The notes: generated by a model not told the origin, from the sequence alone. A stretch of DNA of 64,000 bases from Marinobacter pelagius (GCF_900114925.1 NZ_FOUR01000001.1:682001-746000), one strand, 5' to 3'. Positions 29,772 through 39,676 are shown, counted from the first letter of the stretch. Numbers and translations are program-made.

Positions 29772-31094
29772 TCAGAGCACCATAGCCGCCAACCACCCGA
29801 AGCCAAGCAACGGCAGGTTGTAGTGCAGGAACGTCGGCACCACCGTATCCCAGATGTGGTTGTGCTGGCCGTCGACGTTCAGGCCGGCGGTGGGGCCGAG
29901 GGTGGAGTCGGAGGCCGGGGAACCGGCGTCACCCAGGGCGCCGGCGGTGCCGACCAGGGCCACGATGGCCAGGGGGCTGAAGCCCATCTGCAGGGCCAGC
30001 GGCACGTACAGGGCTGCGATGATCGGGATGGTGGAGAAGGACGAACCGATACCCATGGTGATCAGCAGGCCTACCGCCAGCATCAGGAACGCGGCCAGGG
30101 CCTTGTTTTCGCCGATGGCGGCGACGGAGCCTTGCACCAGATTGGCGATGTCACCGGTTTCCCGCATCACTTCCGCAAAGCCGTTGGCGGCGATCATGAT
30201 GAAGCCGATCATGGCGAGCATCTTCATGCCCTCGGTGAACAGGTCATCGGCCTCTTTCCACTTCACCACGCCGGACAGGTTGAACAGCACGAAGCCGGCC
30301 AGGGCACCCAGGATCATCGAGCCCAGCCAGAGCTGCACCACGAACGCGACCACGATGGCCGCCAGGGCCATGATCAGGGTGCGGGGGCTGTAGGCGACGT
30401 TGACCCGCTCGGTCTTCGCGATGGCTTCCATGTTGTACTTGCGGTCGCCGCGATAGCTGAAGAACACCGCGATCAGCAGGCCCACGAGCATACCCAGGGC
30501 CGGCAGGGCCATGGCGGACATGACGTTGAGCTCGCTGGCGTCGACGCCGTTGTCGGCCACGTTGGCCAGCAGGATTTCGTTCAGGTAGATGCCGCCGAAA
30601 CCGACCGGCAGGAACATGTACGGGGTGATCAGGCCAAAGGTGAGTACGCAGGCGACCAGCCGGCGGTCCATGTTGAGTTTCGCCATTACGTACAGCAGCG
30701 GCGGCACCACCAGCGGAATGAAGGCAATGTGGATCGGCAGGATGTTCTGGGATGAAATGGCAATGGCCAGCAGCAGCCCGACGATCAGGAAACGGATGCC
30801 GGTGGCGGCGGTGCCGTCTTCCTGGCGGCCGACCAGGGCCAGGGCGCGGTCGGCCAGGGCGTGGGCCAGGCCGGATTTGCCGATGGCAACGGCGAAAGCG
30901 CCCAGGGTGGCGTAGGACAGTGCGACCGTGGCCCCACCACCCAGCCCGTTGTTGAAGGCTTCGATAGTGGCGTCCAGGGACATGCCCGCGATCAGGCCGC
31001 CGGAAATAGCGCCGACGATCAGGGCAACGACAACGTGGATACGGCACAGGCTCAACACGAGCATGATCAGTACCGCGGCAACAACGGCATTCAT
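29772..31094 (-). CDS. Na+/H+ antiporter family protein (NhaC-like)
   Basis: Inner-membrane ion exchanger of 440 aa with about 11-12 hydrophobic segments. It opens [28 protein letters not shown] and contains [42 protein letters not shown] and [20 protein letters not shown], features of the ion-transporter superfamily antiporters related to NhaC. Proton-coupled sodium exclusion would suit a marine host. Substrate could also be a small organic acid; confidence in the superfamily is high, in sodium specificity moderate. Confidence 0.82.
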   Translation of the reverse strand: MNAVVAAVLIMLVLSLCRIHVVVALIVGAISGGLIAGMSLDATIEAFNNGLGGGATVALSYATLGAFAVAIGKSGLAHALADRALALVGRQEDGTAATGIRFLIVGLLLAIAISSQNILPIHIAFIPLVVPPLLYVMAKLNMDRRLVACVLTFGLITPYMFLPVGFGGIYLNEILLANVADNGVDASELNVMSAMALPALGMLVGLLIAVFFSYRGDRKYNMEAIAKTERVNVAYSPRTLIMALAAIVVAFVVQLWLGSMILGALAGFVLFNLSGVVKWKEADDLFTEGMKMLAMIGFIMIAANGFAEVMRETGDIANLVQGSVAAIGENKALAAFLMLAVGLLITMGIGSSFSTIPIIAALYVPLALQMGFSPLAIVALVGTAGALGDAGSPASDSTLGPTAGLNVDGQHNHIWDTVVPTFLHYNLPLLGFGWLAAMVL

Positions 31095-31125
31095 GGCAAA
31101 CTCCGGGTAGGAATCAGGGGTTGTT

Positions 31126-31146
31126 CCGGCCCCTTGTGGGGGCCGG
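31126..31146 (-). other. GC-rich hairpin downstream of the DUF1653 gene
   Basis: CCGGCCCC (31126-31133) pairs with GGGGCCGG (31139-31146). It lies between the DUF1653 stop and the antiporter start, both minus strand. There is no T-tract, so it may be an mRNA-stabilising or weak termination structure. Confidence 0.45.
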
Positions 31147-31209
31147 CATCATGAAAAGCGCGCTAATGTGCAGGAAATGACCGCCCGAGTCAAAACGGGA
31201 TTCCCGAAC

Positions 31210-31437
31210 TCAGTCGTCGATGCGGGCAAAGCGGGGAACCTGTTCGCCGGCGACTTCCACAGTCTCCCGGAACATGGCCAGGGGGCGCACCCAGAGGCTG
31301 TAGTCACCGTACAGGCAGCGGTACACCACCAGGGGCTCTTCGGTTTCGCTGTGCCGGGCCACGCCAATTACTTCGTAATCCTGGCCCTTGTAATGGCGGT
31401 AACGCCCGGGGCTTATGGTCGGTTTCTTGTCAGTCAT
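31210..31437 (-). CDS. DUF1653 domain protein
   Basis: 75-aa small soluble protein with the DUF1653 pattern: GRYRHYKGQDYEVIGVARHSETEEP, then LVVYRCLYGDYSLWVRPLAMF. Family function unknown. It follows the DoxX gene by 11 bases and is probably cotranscribed with it. Confidence 0.9.
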   Translation of the reverse strand: MTDKKPTISPGRYRHYKGQDYEVIGVARHSETEEPLVVYRCLYGDYSLWVRPLAMFRETVEVAGEQVPRFARIDD

Positions 31438-31448
31438 GGTCAGCCCTT

Positions 31449-31835
31449 TCAGTTCTTGAGCTTGTACCTGCCGGGCCCGAGGAAGACCACGGCGACGGCG
31501 GTGAACAGGAAGAACAGCTGGAGTTCCAGCGCCAGCCCACCGTTGCGGCCCAGTGCCAGCAGTTCATGGGCGTGAACCAGTACGATGGCCACGACCATGT
31601 TGAACGCAATCAGCATCGCACCGATACGGGTCTGGTAGCCCAGGATCACCATCAGCGGCGCAATCAGTTCACCGATGAACACACCATAGGCCAGAAAAGC
31701 GGGTAGCCCGTGGCTAGCCAGCTCCCCTTCGATAAAGCCGATGCCGTTGAGCAGCTTGGCGATGCCGTGAAACAGCATCAGTCCGCCCAAAGTCAGGCGC
31801 AGAATGAGTTTACCCAGATCGGCATTTTCCAGCAT
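31449..31835 (-). CDS. DoxX family membrane protein
   Basis: 128-aa inner-membrane protein with four hydrophobic helices. The N-terminus LGKLILRLTLGGLMLFHGIAKLLNGIG and the motif GVFIGELIAPLMVILGYQTRIGA are typical of DoxX/YphA-type proteins. Members are linked to redox or oxidative-stress functions, but no reaction is established for this subgroup. Upstream of DUF1653 in a two-gene unit. Confidence 0.9.
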   Translation of the reverse strand: MLENADLGKLILRLTLGGLMLFHGIAKLLNGIGFIEGELASHGLPAFLAYGVFIGELIAPLMVILGYQTRIGAMLIAFNMVVAIVLVHAHELLALGRNGGLALELQLFFLFTAVAVVFLGPGRYKLKN

Positions 31836-31885
31836 GACGTCTCCTGTGGCTGATTGCAGTCTTGGAAAGCCGCCAAGGATACCGT

Positions 31886-32596
31886 CTAAACCAGACCTCC
31901 GCCCAGTGAAAACCGGATATGGTTGCGGACCAGCAGGTTTTCCCAGTACTGGCGCATCCAGTTCCAGGCCGCGTTGTTCACCTGCTCGACAAACGGATCC
32001 AGGTTCAGGTCGTAGTAGTCCGGTGTGCCGGCGATCTGCAGGACTGTGACTGTCACCGAATCATCCAGCTCGTTGGCGAAGGGTTCGCCGATCAGTTCGT
32101 GAACCAGAAGATTGGCCCGTGTGGCCTCGATATCCACCAGTTCGCTCTGCCGGATGGAACGATTGTTTTCGTGCATTTCTTCCATCAGCCGGTGGCACAG
32201 GTAGGCGCGGATCAGCAGGCCATCGAGTCCGTCGTAGCGGACCAGGAGCACCGAGGGTTGGGTGAAGTAACGGATGGCGGCGTCCACGAAGGGCCGGAAC
32301 AGTTCGGCTTTGCCTGCCTCACGGGCGCAGGCTTCCACGCATTCGATCAGCCGGGGCGCCATCTCGATGTATTCGATGGCGAACTGGAACAGCGCGGTGG
32401 CCGGCTGGTAACCCTCGATCACTACAGACGACGGCAACCGCTCTGCCTTCTCGCGAAGCTGGCGGAGGAAAGTCCCGGATCGGGCTTCCTTGCGCCGGGC
32501 GTCGTCAATGATTTCGAGCACTACCTGTGGTGTCATGTGAGGAGATGCCAGTGTCTGTACGAATTGAGGTCGCAAGGCGCCTCCCGTTGTCTGCAA
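31886..32596 (-). CDS. Conserved-looking protein of unknown function
   Basis: 236-aa soluble protein that I cannot assign to a family. It has no signal peptide or membrane segment. It looks mostly helical, with acidic and basic residues alternating (IIDDARRKEARSGTFLRQLREK) and a central stretch FQFAIEYIEMAPRLIECVEAC. Four cysteines are scattered without a metal motif. Codon use and GC are like the neighbours, supporting a native gene. It stands alone, downstream of the MATE gene with a 142-base gap. Confidence 0.75.
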   Translation of the reverse strand: MQTTGGALRPQFVQTLASPHMTPQVVLEIIDDARRKEARSGTFLRQLREKAERLPSSVVIEGYQPATALFQFAIEYIEMAPRLIECVEACAREAGKAELFRPFVDAAIRYFTQPSVLLVRYDGLDGLLIRAYLCHRLMEEMHENNRSIRQSELVDIEATRANLLVHELIGEPFANELDDSVTVTVLQIAGTPDYYDLNLDPFVEQVNNAAWNWMRQYWENLLVRNHIRFSLGGGLV

Positions 32597-32738
32597 CGAG
32601 TCAATCAGTGCAGCAGGAAGCGGTGCACTGTACCAACCCGCCTGCTGTTTCTGACTAGTGTAGTCGACATTTGTCCGCTTGCCGGTCCGTTGCCTGCAAA
32701 ATACGACGCCCGAAAATTACCGTCCGTACAGGCCGGGA

Positions 32739-34067
32739 TCAGGACGGCTCGAACCAGCGCCCGGCCCGGGTGTGGGACCAGCACAGCCAGCCCATCGTGA
32801 CGGCCCGGGCGAGCATCAGGCAGATCAGGGAGAACCACAGGCCGTGATTGCCCCAGCCGGTGGTCAGCCACCACACCGGCAGGAACACGCCCAGGGCAGA
32901 GAACAGCATGGTGTTCTGCATGTCCCGGGTGCGGGTGGCGCCGATGAACACCCCGTCCAGCAGGAAGCCCCAGACCGAGGCGAACGGCAGCAGCCACAGC
33001 CACGGCAGGTATTCCCAGGCGGTCACCCGGACCGACTCGATGCCGGTGAGCAGCGCGATCAGATGCTGCCCGCCGAAGACAAAGATAATCGTCAGCAGCA
33101 GGGCGCCCCACAGGGACCACCGCAGGGCGCTGCGGAACACCACGCGGAACCGGCGCCGGCTGTCCTTGCCGATGGCTTCGCCGATCAATGCCTCGGCGGC
33201 ATTGGCGAAGCCGTCCAGGGCGTTGGAGATTACCAGCAGGAAGGTGATCAGCACGGCATTGGCGGCCAGGATGGTATCGCCCTGTCGGGCACCCTGGGCG
33301 GTAAAGAAGGCCAGCACCAGCAACAGGGCGATGGTCCGCACCATGATGTAGCGGTTGACTCGCAGGATTTTCAGGTAGTCGGACATCTGCCCAAAGAGTT
33401 CCCGGGTCAGGCGCTGCCCCTCCGGCAAGCGGGTCAGCACAATGGCGAAGCCGATCATGGCGGCGCCGTATTCGGCGATCACCGTGGCAATGGCCACACC
33501 CCGGCTGTTCCAGCCCAGCCCGGTCACGAACAGCACATCCAGCACGATGTTGAGGCCGTTGGCGACGATCAGCATGATCATCGGCCCCCGGGGAAACTGC
33601 ATGCCGATCAGCCAGCCCACCAGGGTGTACTGGCACAGCACTGCCGGTGCGCTCCAGATCCGGATGGCGGCGTATTCGGCTGCCAGCCCGGTCACATCCG
33701 GGCTCGGGTTCATCAGCGCGAGGCCAATGCGGATCAGCGGCTGGTGAAAAAGGATCAGCAGCAGGCCAATGCCCACGGCAAGCAGCACCGAGCGCAGCAG
33801 CAACGCCACCTGACCAAAGCTGTCCCGTTTGCCCCACGCCTGGGCTGCCAGGCCGGTGGTGCCCATGCGCATGAAGCCGAAGGTCCAGTACAGGATGCTG
33901 AACAGGTTGGCGCCGACGGCGACCGCGCCAAGGTATTCCGGGCTCTCCAGATGGCCCAGTACGGCGGTGTCCACCAGGCCGAGCAGGGGCACGGTCAGAT
34001 TGGTCAGCATCAGGGGCCAGGCCAGCGCCCAGAGTCGCCGGTCGGTGGTGGCCAGTTGAAAAGTCAT
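32739..34067 (-). CDS. MATE family efflux transporter (DinF-like)
   Basis: 442-aa inner-membrane exporter with 12 hydrophobic segments in two related halves. The N-terminus (DRRLWALAWPLMLTNLTVPLL, then GLVDTAVLGHL) and MRMGTTGLAAQAWGKRD are characteristic of the DinF/NorM-type MATE family, which expels cationic drugs or metabolites with Na+ or H+ coupling. Divergent from coxB. Substrate unknown. Confidence 0.93.
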   Translation of the reverse strand: MTFQLATTDRRLWALAWPLMLTNLTVPLLGLVDTAVLGHLESPEYLGAVAVGANLFSILYWTFGFMRMGTTGLAAQAWGKRDSFGQVALLLRSVLLAVGIGLLLILFHQPLIRIGLALMNPSPDVTGLAAEYAAIRIWSAPAVLCQYTLVGWLIGMQFPRGPMIMLIVANGLNIVLDVLFVTGLGWNSRGVAIATVIAEYGAAMIGFAIVLTRLPEGQRLTRELFGQMSDYLKILRVNRYIMVRTIALLLVLAFFTAQGARQGDTILAANAVLITFLLVISNALDGFANAAEALIGEAIGKDSRRRFRVVFRSALRWSLWGALLLTIIFVFGGQHLIALLTGIESVRVTAWEYLPWLWLLPFASVWGFLLDGVFIGATRTRDMQNTMLFSALGVFLPVWWLTTGWGNHGLWFSLICLMLARAVTMGWLCWSHTRAGRWFEPS

Positions 34068-34271
34068 ATTCGCTTTGATTCTTAAAAATCCCGGGTTAGC
34101 AGCTTTAGATTTAGGTGATTTTTTAGTTTTTTTTTGATCTGTGTCTATACTCGAATTTGAAGTATCCGTAAGCAGGCTTTCACTCTGGTTTGGCTGGTGT
34201 TTCTGCGAGTGCCGTCAAAACAGAGGGATAACGCAAAATCCGACAAGAATAACACTCTGTGGAGACACAGT

Positions 34272-35396
34272 ATGCGCGTGCACGCTAAGCGGGCAGGTGC
34301 CCTGTTGGGTGGTCTTGTGTTCCCGACCTGGTCCATGGCGGACTGGACGATGAACATGACGCCCGGGGTAACCGGCACCAGTAATGATATTTTCAGCCTT
34401 CACATGACCATTCTCTGGATCTGCGTCGTCATCGGCGTGGTGGTCTTCGGGGTCATGTTCTGGTCCATCTTCGCCCACCGCAAATCCCAGGGTCACAAAC
34501 CGGCGAATTTCCACGAGAACACGATGGTGGAGATTCTCTGGACCATCATACCGTTTGTCATCCTGGTGGTCATGGCGATCCCGGCTACGGCCACGCTGGT
34601 CGACATGTACGACACCACCGAGTCCGAGGTGGATATCAAGGTCACGGGTTACCAGTGGAAGTGGCAATACGAGTATGTCGATCAGGACTTCGGCTACTTC
34701 TCCAACCTGGCGACTCCCCGCGATCAGATCGAAAACCGGCAGGACAAGGGTGAAAACTACCTGCTTGAGGTGGACAACCCGCTGATTGTTCCGGTTGGCA
34801 AGAAGGTTCGGCTGTTGCTGACCGCCAACGATGTCATTCATTCCTGGTGGGTGCCGGAGTTCGGCGTCAAGAAGGATGCCATTCCGGGGTTCATCAACGA
34901 AACCTGGTTCCGGGTGGACGAGCCGGGTACTTATCGCGGCCAGTGCACCGAACTGTGCGGCAAGGACCACGGCTTCATGCCGGTGGTGGTCGAAGCCGTC
35001 CCGGAAGAGGAATTCAATACCTGGCTGGCGGAACAGAAAGCCGCTGCCGAGAAAGAGCGTGAGCTGACACAGAAGGACTGGACCATGGACGAGCTCATGG
35101 CCCGTGGCGAGAAGGCCTACCAGACCGCCTGTGCCGCCTGTCACCAGCCTGATGGCAGTGGCGCGCCTCCGGCCTTCCCGGCGCTCAAGGGTAGCCCGAT
35201 TGCCACCGGAGACATGACTGCGCACATTGACATTGTGGTCAACGGTAAAGCCGGTACGGCCATGCAGGCCTTCGGCAACCAGTTGAGCGAGGTGGACCTG
35301 GCGGCGGTGATTACCTACGAGCGGAATGCCTGGGGTAACAACACCGGTGACATGGTCACGCCCAAGGAAATTCTGGATTACAAGAACCAGCAGTAA
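34272..35396 (+). CDS. coxB: Cytochrome c oxidase subunit II with C-terminal cytochrome c domain
   Basis: Carries the CuA centre that accepts electrons (374 aa). The ATG at 34272 is chosen: GGAGACACAGT precedes it and it yields a signal peptide cleaved after SMA; an earlier frame from 34197 has no family similarity. Two transmembrane helices (about 50-72 and 95-115) follow. The CuA ligands are in VIHSWWVPEFG and CTELCGKDHGFMPVVV. A fused cytochrome c domain has CAACH and a distal Met in AMQAFGNQL, making this a caa3-type subunit. First gene of the cox cluster. Confidence 0.97.
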   Translation: MRVHAKRAGALLGGLVFPTWSMADWTMNMTPGVTGTSNDIFSLHMTILWICVVIGVVVFGVMFWSIFAHRKSQGHKPANFHENTMVEILWTIIPFVILVVMAIPATATLVDMYDTTESEVDIKVTGYQWKWQYEYVDQDFGYFSNLATPRDQIENRQDKGENYLLEVDNPLIVPVGKKVRLLLTANDVIHSWWVPEFGVKKDAIPGFINETWFRVDEPGTYRGQCTELCGKDHGFMPVVVEAVPEEEFNTWLAEQKAAAEKERELTQKDWTMDELMARGEKAYQTACAACHQPDGSGAPPAFPALKGSPIATGDMTAHIDIVVNGKAGTAMQAFGNQLSEVDLAAVITYERNAWGNNTGDMVTPKEILDYKNQQ

Positions 35397-35453
35397 TCGA
35401 CGCCAGATAATAACGATCACCAGCCAAAATTAACGGCGGTAACGGGGGTTTTC

Positions 35454-37037
35454 ATGAGTGCGGTTGCAGATACCCACGCCCAGGAACATCATCACGGCCC
35501 GGCCAAAGGCATCAGCCGCTGGCTGCTGACCACCAACCACAAGGACATCGGGACCATGTACCTGATGTTCAGTTTTACCATGTTCCTCCTGGGGGGAACC
35601 ATGGCCATGGTCATCCGGGCAGAACTCTTCCAGCCCGGCCTGCAGATCGTGCAGCCGGAATTCTTCAACCAGATGACCACCATGCATGGTCTGATCATGG
35701 TCTTTGGCGCGGTCATGCCAGCATTCGTGGGCCTGGCCAACTGGATGCTGCCACTGATGATCGGCGCGCCGGACATGGCGCTGCCACGGATGAACAACTG
35801 GAGCTTCTGGCTGCTGCCGTGCGCGTTCCTGATCCTGGTGTCCACCCTGTTCATGGAAGGCGGCGCGCCCAACTTCGGCTGGACCTTCTACGCGCCCCTG
35901 TCGACCACCTACGGGCCGCCGAGTACCACCTTCTTCATCTTCGCCGTCCATATCATGGGGATCTCCTCCATCATGGGCGCGATCAACGTGATTGCCACCA
36001 TCCTGAACCTGCGGGCCCCGGGCATGACCCTGATGAAGATGCCCCTGTTCGTTTGGACCTGGCTGATCACCGCGTTCCTGCTCATTGCCGTCATGCCCGT
36101 GCTGGCCGGTGTGGTCACCATGATGCTGATGGACATCAACTTCGGCACCAGCTTCTTTGATGCCTCCGGCGGCGGTGACCCGGTCCTGTTCCAGCATGTG
36201 TTCTGGTTCTTCGGGCATCCCGAGGTCTATATCATGATCCTGCCGGCCTTCGGTGCGGTATCCCATATCATTCCGGCATTCTCCCGCAAACCGCTGTTCG
36301 GCTACGCCTCCATGGTGTACGCAGTCGGTGCCATTGCCCTGCTGTCCTTCATCGTCTGGGCTCACCACATGTTCACCGTGGGTGTGCCGCTGGCGGGTCA
36401 GCTGTTCTTCATGTACGCCACCATGCTGATTGCCGTGCCAACCGGGGTGAAGGTGTTCAACTGGGTGGCCACCATGTTCCGGGGGTCGCTGACCTTCGAG
36501 GCGCCCATGCTGTTTGCCGTGGCCTTCGTGATCCTGTTCACCATCGGCGGTTTTTCCGGCCTGATGCTGGCCATCGCCCCGGCAGACTTCCAGTATCACG
36601 ACACCTACTTCGTGGTGGCCCACTTCCACTACGTACTGGTGCCCGGCGCGATCTTCGGCATCTTTGCCTCAGCCTACTTCTGGCTGCCCAAGTGGACCGG
36701 CCACATGTATGACGAGACCCTGGCCAAGACGCACTTCTGGCTGTCCTTCATCGGCATGAACCTGGCCTTCTTCCCCATGCACTTTCTGGGGCTGGCCGGC
36801 ATGCCGCGCCGGATCCCCGATTACGCCCTGCAGTTTGCCGACTTCAACATGGTCTCCAGCATCGGCGCGTTCATGTTCGGCGCCACCCAATTGCTGTTCC
36901 TGCTGATCGTGATCAAGTGCATCCGGGGTGGCAAGGAAGCGGCGGCCAAACCCTGGGACGGTGCCGAGGGCCTGGAATGGACCGTACCTTCGCCGGCGCC
37001 CTATCACACCTTCGCCACGCCGCCGGAGGTGAAATAG
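35454..37037 (+). CDS. coxA: Cytochrome c oxidase subunit I
   Basis: Catalytic subunit with heme a and the heme a3-CuB site (527 aa, 12 membrane helices). Key motifs: WLLTTNHKDIGTMYL, TTMHGLIMVF (heme a ligand His), WFFGHPEVYIMILP (CuB His and the cross-linked Tyr), WAHHMFTVG (CuB His pair), and VAHFHYVLVPG (heme a3 and heme a His). It follows coxB by 57 bases and is followed by coxC without the usual ctaG between them. Confidence 0.99.
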   Translation: MSAVADTHAQEHHHGPAKGISRWLLTTNHKDIGTMYLMFSFTMFLLGGTMAMVIRAELFQPGLQIVQPEFFNQMTTMHGLIMVFGAVMPAFVGLANWMLPLMIGAPDMALPRMNNWSFWLLPCAFLILVSTLFMEGGAPNFGWTFYAPLSTTYGPPSTTFFIFAVHIMGISSIMGAINVIATILNLRAPGMTLMKMPLFVWTWLITAFLLIAVMPVLAGVVTMMLMDINFGTSFFDASGGGDPVLFQHVFWFFGHPEVYIMILPAFGAVSHIIPAFSRKPLFGYASMVYAVGAIALLSFIVWAHHMFTVGVPLAGQLFFMYATMLIAVPTGVKVFNWVATMFRGSLTFEAPMLFAVAFVILFTIGGFSGLMLAIAPADFQYHDTYFVVAHFHYVLVPGAIFGIFASAYFWLPKWTGHMYDETLAKTHFWLSFIGMNLAFFPMHFLGLAGMPRRIPDYALQFADFNMVSSIGAFMFGATQLLFLLIVIKCIRGGKEAAAKPWDGAEGLEWTVPSPAPYHTFATPPEVK

Positions 37038-37106
37038 GCCACCGGCGGGGGCCTGTGAAGGCGACAACAAAAACAAACGACAACGGCTAAGCCATCGGAG
37101 ACTGTC

Positions 37107-37994
37107 ATGGCGGAAAACCAGACCTACTACGTTCCGGAACAGAGCAAGTGGCCAATCGTTGCGACGGTCGGCCTCGGGGTCACCCTGTACGGTGTTGCCT
37201 CGATCATGGTGAACAGCAACCAGGGAGAAAGCACCACGGCCTCCTGGGTGATGTTTTTCATCGGCGCACTGATCATGGCCTACATGCTGTTCGGCTGGTT
37301 TGGCAACGTGATCCGGGAAAGCCGGGCAGGGCTTTACAGTGACCAGATGGACCGCTCATTCCGCTGGGGTATGAGCTGGTTCATCTTCTCGGAAGTGATG
37401 TTCTTTGCCGCCTTCTTCGGCGCCCTGTTCTATGTCCGGGTGTTTGTCGTGCCCTGGCTGGGTGGTGAGGGGGACAAGGGCTCCTCCGCGATGCTGTGGG
37501 AGGGCTTCAGTTCGGCGTGGCCACTGGTCCAGAACCCCAATCCCGAGGCTTATCCGGGACCCAGTGAGGTGATTGGTCCCTGGGGACTGCCGCTGATGAA
37601 CACCATTCTGCTGGTCACCTCGTCCTTCACGATCACCATAGCCCACCATGCCCTCAAGGCAGGTCACCGGGCCAAGACGAAACTCTGGCTGGGCGCCACC
37701 CTTGCCCTGGCGGTCGTGTTCCTGTTTGTTCAGGGCTACGAGTACATGCACGCCTACCAGGATCTGGACCTGACCCTGCAGTCTGGCATCTACGGCAGTA
37801 CCTTCTTCATGCTCACCGGTTTCCACGGCGCACACGTGTTGCTGGGATCGCTGATGCTGACGGTCATGCTGGTGCGCATATTCAAGGGCCACTTCACAGC
37901 CGATAACCATTTCGGTTTCGAGGCGGCTGCCTGGTACTGGCACTTTGTGGATGTGGTCTGGCTCGGCCTGTTCGTGTTTGTCTACATCATCTGA
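37107..37994 (+). CDS. coxC: Cytochrome c oxidase subunit III
   Basis: 295-aa inner-membrane subunit with seven hydrophobic helices. Typical regions: YVPEQSKWPIVATVGLG, GMSWFIFSEVMFFAAFFGALFY is cut here to FIFSEVMFFAAFFGALFY, NTILLVTSSFTITIAHHALK and FFMLTGFHGAHVLLGSLML, with EAAAWYWHFVDVVWLGLFV at the end. It stabilises subunit I and its proton pathway. It begins 69 bases after coxA. Confidence 0.98.
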   Translation: MAENQTYYVPEQSKWPIVATVGLGVTLYGVASIMVNSNQGESTTASWVMFFIGALIMAYMLFGWFGNVIRESRAGLYSDQMDRSFRWGMSWFIFSEVMFFAAFFGALFYVRVFVVPWLGGEGDKGSSAMLWEGFSSAWPLVQNPNPEAYPGPSEVIGPWGLPLMNTILLVTSSFTITIAHHALKAGHRAKTKLWLGATLALAVVFLFVQGYEYMHAYQDLDLTLQSGIYGSTFFMLTGFHGAHVLLGSLMLTVMLVRIFKGHFTADNHFGFEAAAWYWHFVDVVWLGLFVFVYII

Positions 37995-38006
37995 CTGGTT
38001 GCGTGG

Positions 38007-38210
38007 TCAGGGCGTCGGATTCAGCGTCAGGCTGCCCTGCCACAAGGCAATCAGGATAACCAGCAGGAGCAGTATGCTGAGGGCGACCCGGACAGCAAGC
38101 GAATTGACAACCCGGTTGGTTTTGCCGCCATCCCGGATCAGGAAGAACAGCCCGCTGAAGAGGCTGGCGACAACGGCGAGCATCAGGACAACGATGACGG
38201 CCTTGAGCAT
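38007..38210 (-). CDS. Twin transmembrane protein (DUF2909 family)
   Basis: 67-aa membrane protein from the ATG at 38208-38210 (AGGGATTACC upstream); a longer frame is unconserved. Two hydrophobic helices flank a short basic loop: MLKAVIVVLMLAVVASLFSG, FLIRDGGKTNRVVNSLA and SILLLLVILIALWQG. Proteins of this kind sit at this place in cox clusters of Pseudomonas and relatives, transcribed opposite to the oxidase genes. Function unknown. Confidence 0.85.
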   Translation of the reverse strand: MLKAVIVVLMLAVVASLFSGLFFLIRDGGKTNRVVNSLAVRVALSILLLLVILIALWQGSLTLNPTP

Positions 38211-38290
38211 GGTAATCCCTGTTGTTATAGGTTTCGGGGGTAGCCGGAAACCGGAAGTTTGCGGTGCCGGTGGAGTCACTATAGCAAAGC

Positions 38291-39028
38291 ATGGCTGATC
38301 CGCAGGTATCAAAACGAAAATGGCACTTTGACTGGCGTTTGATGCTGTTCAGCGGATTCTTCCTGCCGGTGCTCCTGGGCCTCGGCATCTGGCAGCTGGA
38401 CCGGGCCGGCCAGAAGCAGGCAATGCTGGAGAGCTGGCAGCAGCAGGCGGAAAACCTTCCCTGGCAGCAACTGATCGAAGGCGAGGTGCGTTCCGGCAAG
38501 CCGGTCCGGGTGACGGGGATGTACGGCGACCATAGCTGGTTGCTCGATAACCGGACCCGCGACGGCGTTCCCGGGTACGAAGTGATCACGGATTTCTATC
38601 CCCTGGAAGGACCCCCGGTACTGGTGAATCGTGGCTGGATTCAGGCGCCCCGAAGCCGCGAGCGCCTGCCCGGTATCGATACCCCGGAGGGACTGTTCAC
38701 CCTGTCGGGCCGGCTGGCGGACTATCCGGTGCCACCGGTGCTTGCCGACCAGGGTCAGGAAGAACAGGGCTGGCCGCGCAGGGTTCAGCGTCTCCCGAGA
38801 GAGGGGGTCACGAATGAGGTGGAAGGATTACCGGCCCTGATAATCCGCCTCGACAGTGGCCAACAACCCGGCGCTTTCCGGGCTGACTGGGCGCCGGACC
38901 TGATGGGTCCGGGAACCCATTATGGCTATGCAGCTCAATGGTTTGCGCTTGCGGTGGCACTGACTATATTGACTGTAGTGGCGAGTTACCGAAAGACAGG
39001 AGCCAATAATGACAATGACAATGGCTGA
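38291..39028 (+). CDS. SURF1 family cytochrome oxidase assembly protein
   Basis: 245-aa membrane protein needed for heme a insertion into subunit I. A transmembrane helix lies at each end (LMLFSGFFLPVLLGLGIWQL and YAAQWFALAVALTILTVVASY) around a periplasmic domain. LGIWQLDRAGQK, VRVTGMYGDHSWLLDNRTRDGVPGYE is cut to LLDNRTRDGVPGYEV, and PPVLVNRGWIQAP are family landmarks. It overlaps the next gene by 20 bases. Confidence 0.95.
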   Translation: MADPQVSKRKWHFDWRLMLFSGFFLPVLLGLGIWQLDRAGQKQAMLESWQQQAENLPWQQLIEGEVRSGKPVRVTGMYGDHSWLLDNRTRDGVPGYEVITDFYPLEGPPVLVNRGWIQAPRSRERLPGIDTPEGLFTLSGRLADYPVPPVLADQGQEEQGWPRRVQRLPREGVTNEVEGLPALIIRLDSGQQPGAFRADWAPDLMGPGTHYGYAAQWFALAVALTILTVVASYRKTGANNDNDNG

Positions 39029-39659
39029 AAAGGGTACCCGACAACATCAGGCTGACGAGCCGACACCTGACCAGGTTCGCCGGGGGCGTCGCACGGCCTT
39101 TCTGCTGTTTGCCCTCGGCTTCGGCCCGATGATCGTGGCCACCGTGATGTTCTACACCGGCTGGCTCAATCCGGCGGGACACACCAACAATGGCACCCTG
39201 GTTCAGCCGGTGGTTCCGGTCCAGGCGCTGCATCTCCAGACAGAATCCGGTGAACCCCTGGAAGCGCGATTCGGTCCGGACAAGGTCGAGCCGGAGTGGC
39301 TCCTGATGGTGGTCGCCGGTGATTGCGGCAGCAACTGTCAGGAACTGCTGTACCTGGCCCGGCAGGTGAACATCGCCCTGGGCAAGAATGCCAACCGGGT
39401 ATCCCGGGCGGCCGCGCTGGGTTCCGTGCCGTCGGACCTTTCCGCCAAATGGTCCCGGGAATACAGCCTGATGGAACGGCTGGTGCCGGCAGAGGGCACC
39501 ACCCCGGCCTGGCCGACCGGCATCAATCCTGCCAGCGAGCCCCGGATCCTGCTGGTGGATCCCTTCGGTAACGTGATGATGCATTACGGTGCGGAACACA
39601 GTGGCAAGGACATGCTTGACGACCTCAAGCACCTCCTGAAACTGTCCCAGATTGGCTGA
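39009..39659 (+). CDS. Cox-cluster membrane protein with SCO/thioredoxin-like fold
   Basis: 216-aa protein with one N-terminal transmembrane helix (TAFLLFALGFGPMIVATVMFY) and a periplasmic domain. VVAGDCGSNCQELLYLARQV carries a C-x3-C pair at the position of the copper-binding cysteines of SCO proteins, and EPRILLVDPFGNVMMHY resembles the later part of that fold. Genes like this occur between SURF1 and ctaA in Pseudomonas. A copper or thiol-redox role in oxidase assembly is inferred, not shown. Confidence 0.82.
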   Translation: MTMTMAEKGTRQHQADEPTPDQVRRGRRTAFLLFALGFGPMIVATVMFYTGWLNPAGHTNNGTLVQPVVPVQALHLQTESGEPLEARFGPDKVEPEWLLMVVAGDCGSNCQELLYLARQVNIALGKNANRVSRAAALGSVPSDLSAKWSREYSLMERLVPAEGTTPAWPTGINPASEPRILLVDPFGNVMMHYGAEHSGKDMLDDLKHLLKLSQIG

Positions 39660-39676
39660 GGCCGGAGGTAGTCCCA

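Noticed and set aside
35430..36629. 399-aa minus-strand frame under coxA
   Set aside because: Shadow of a highly conserved gene; composition is His/Gln/Gly-rich without any domain.
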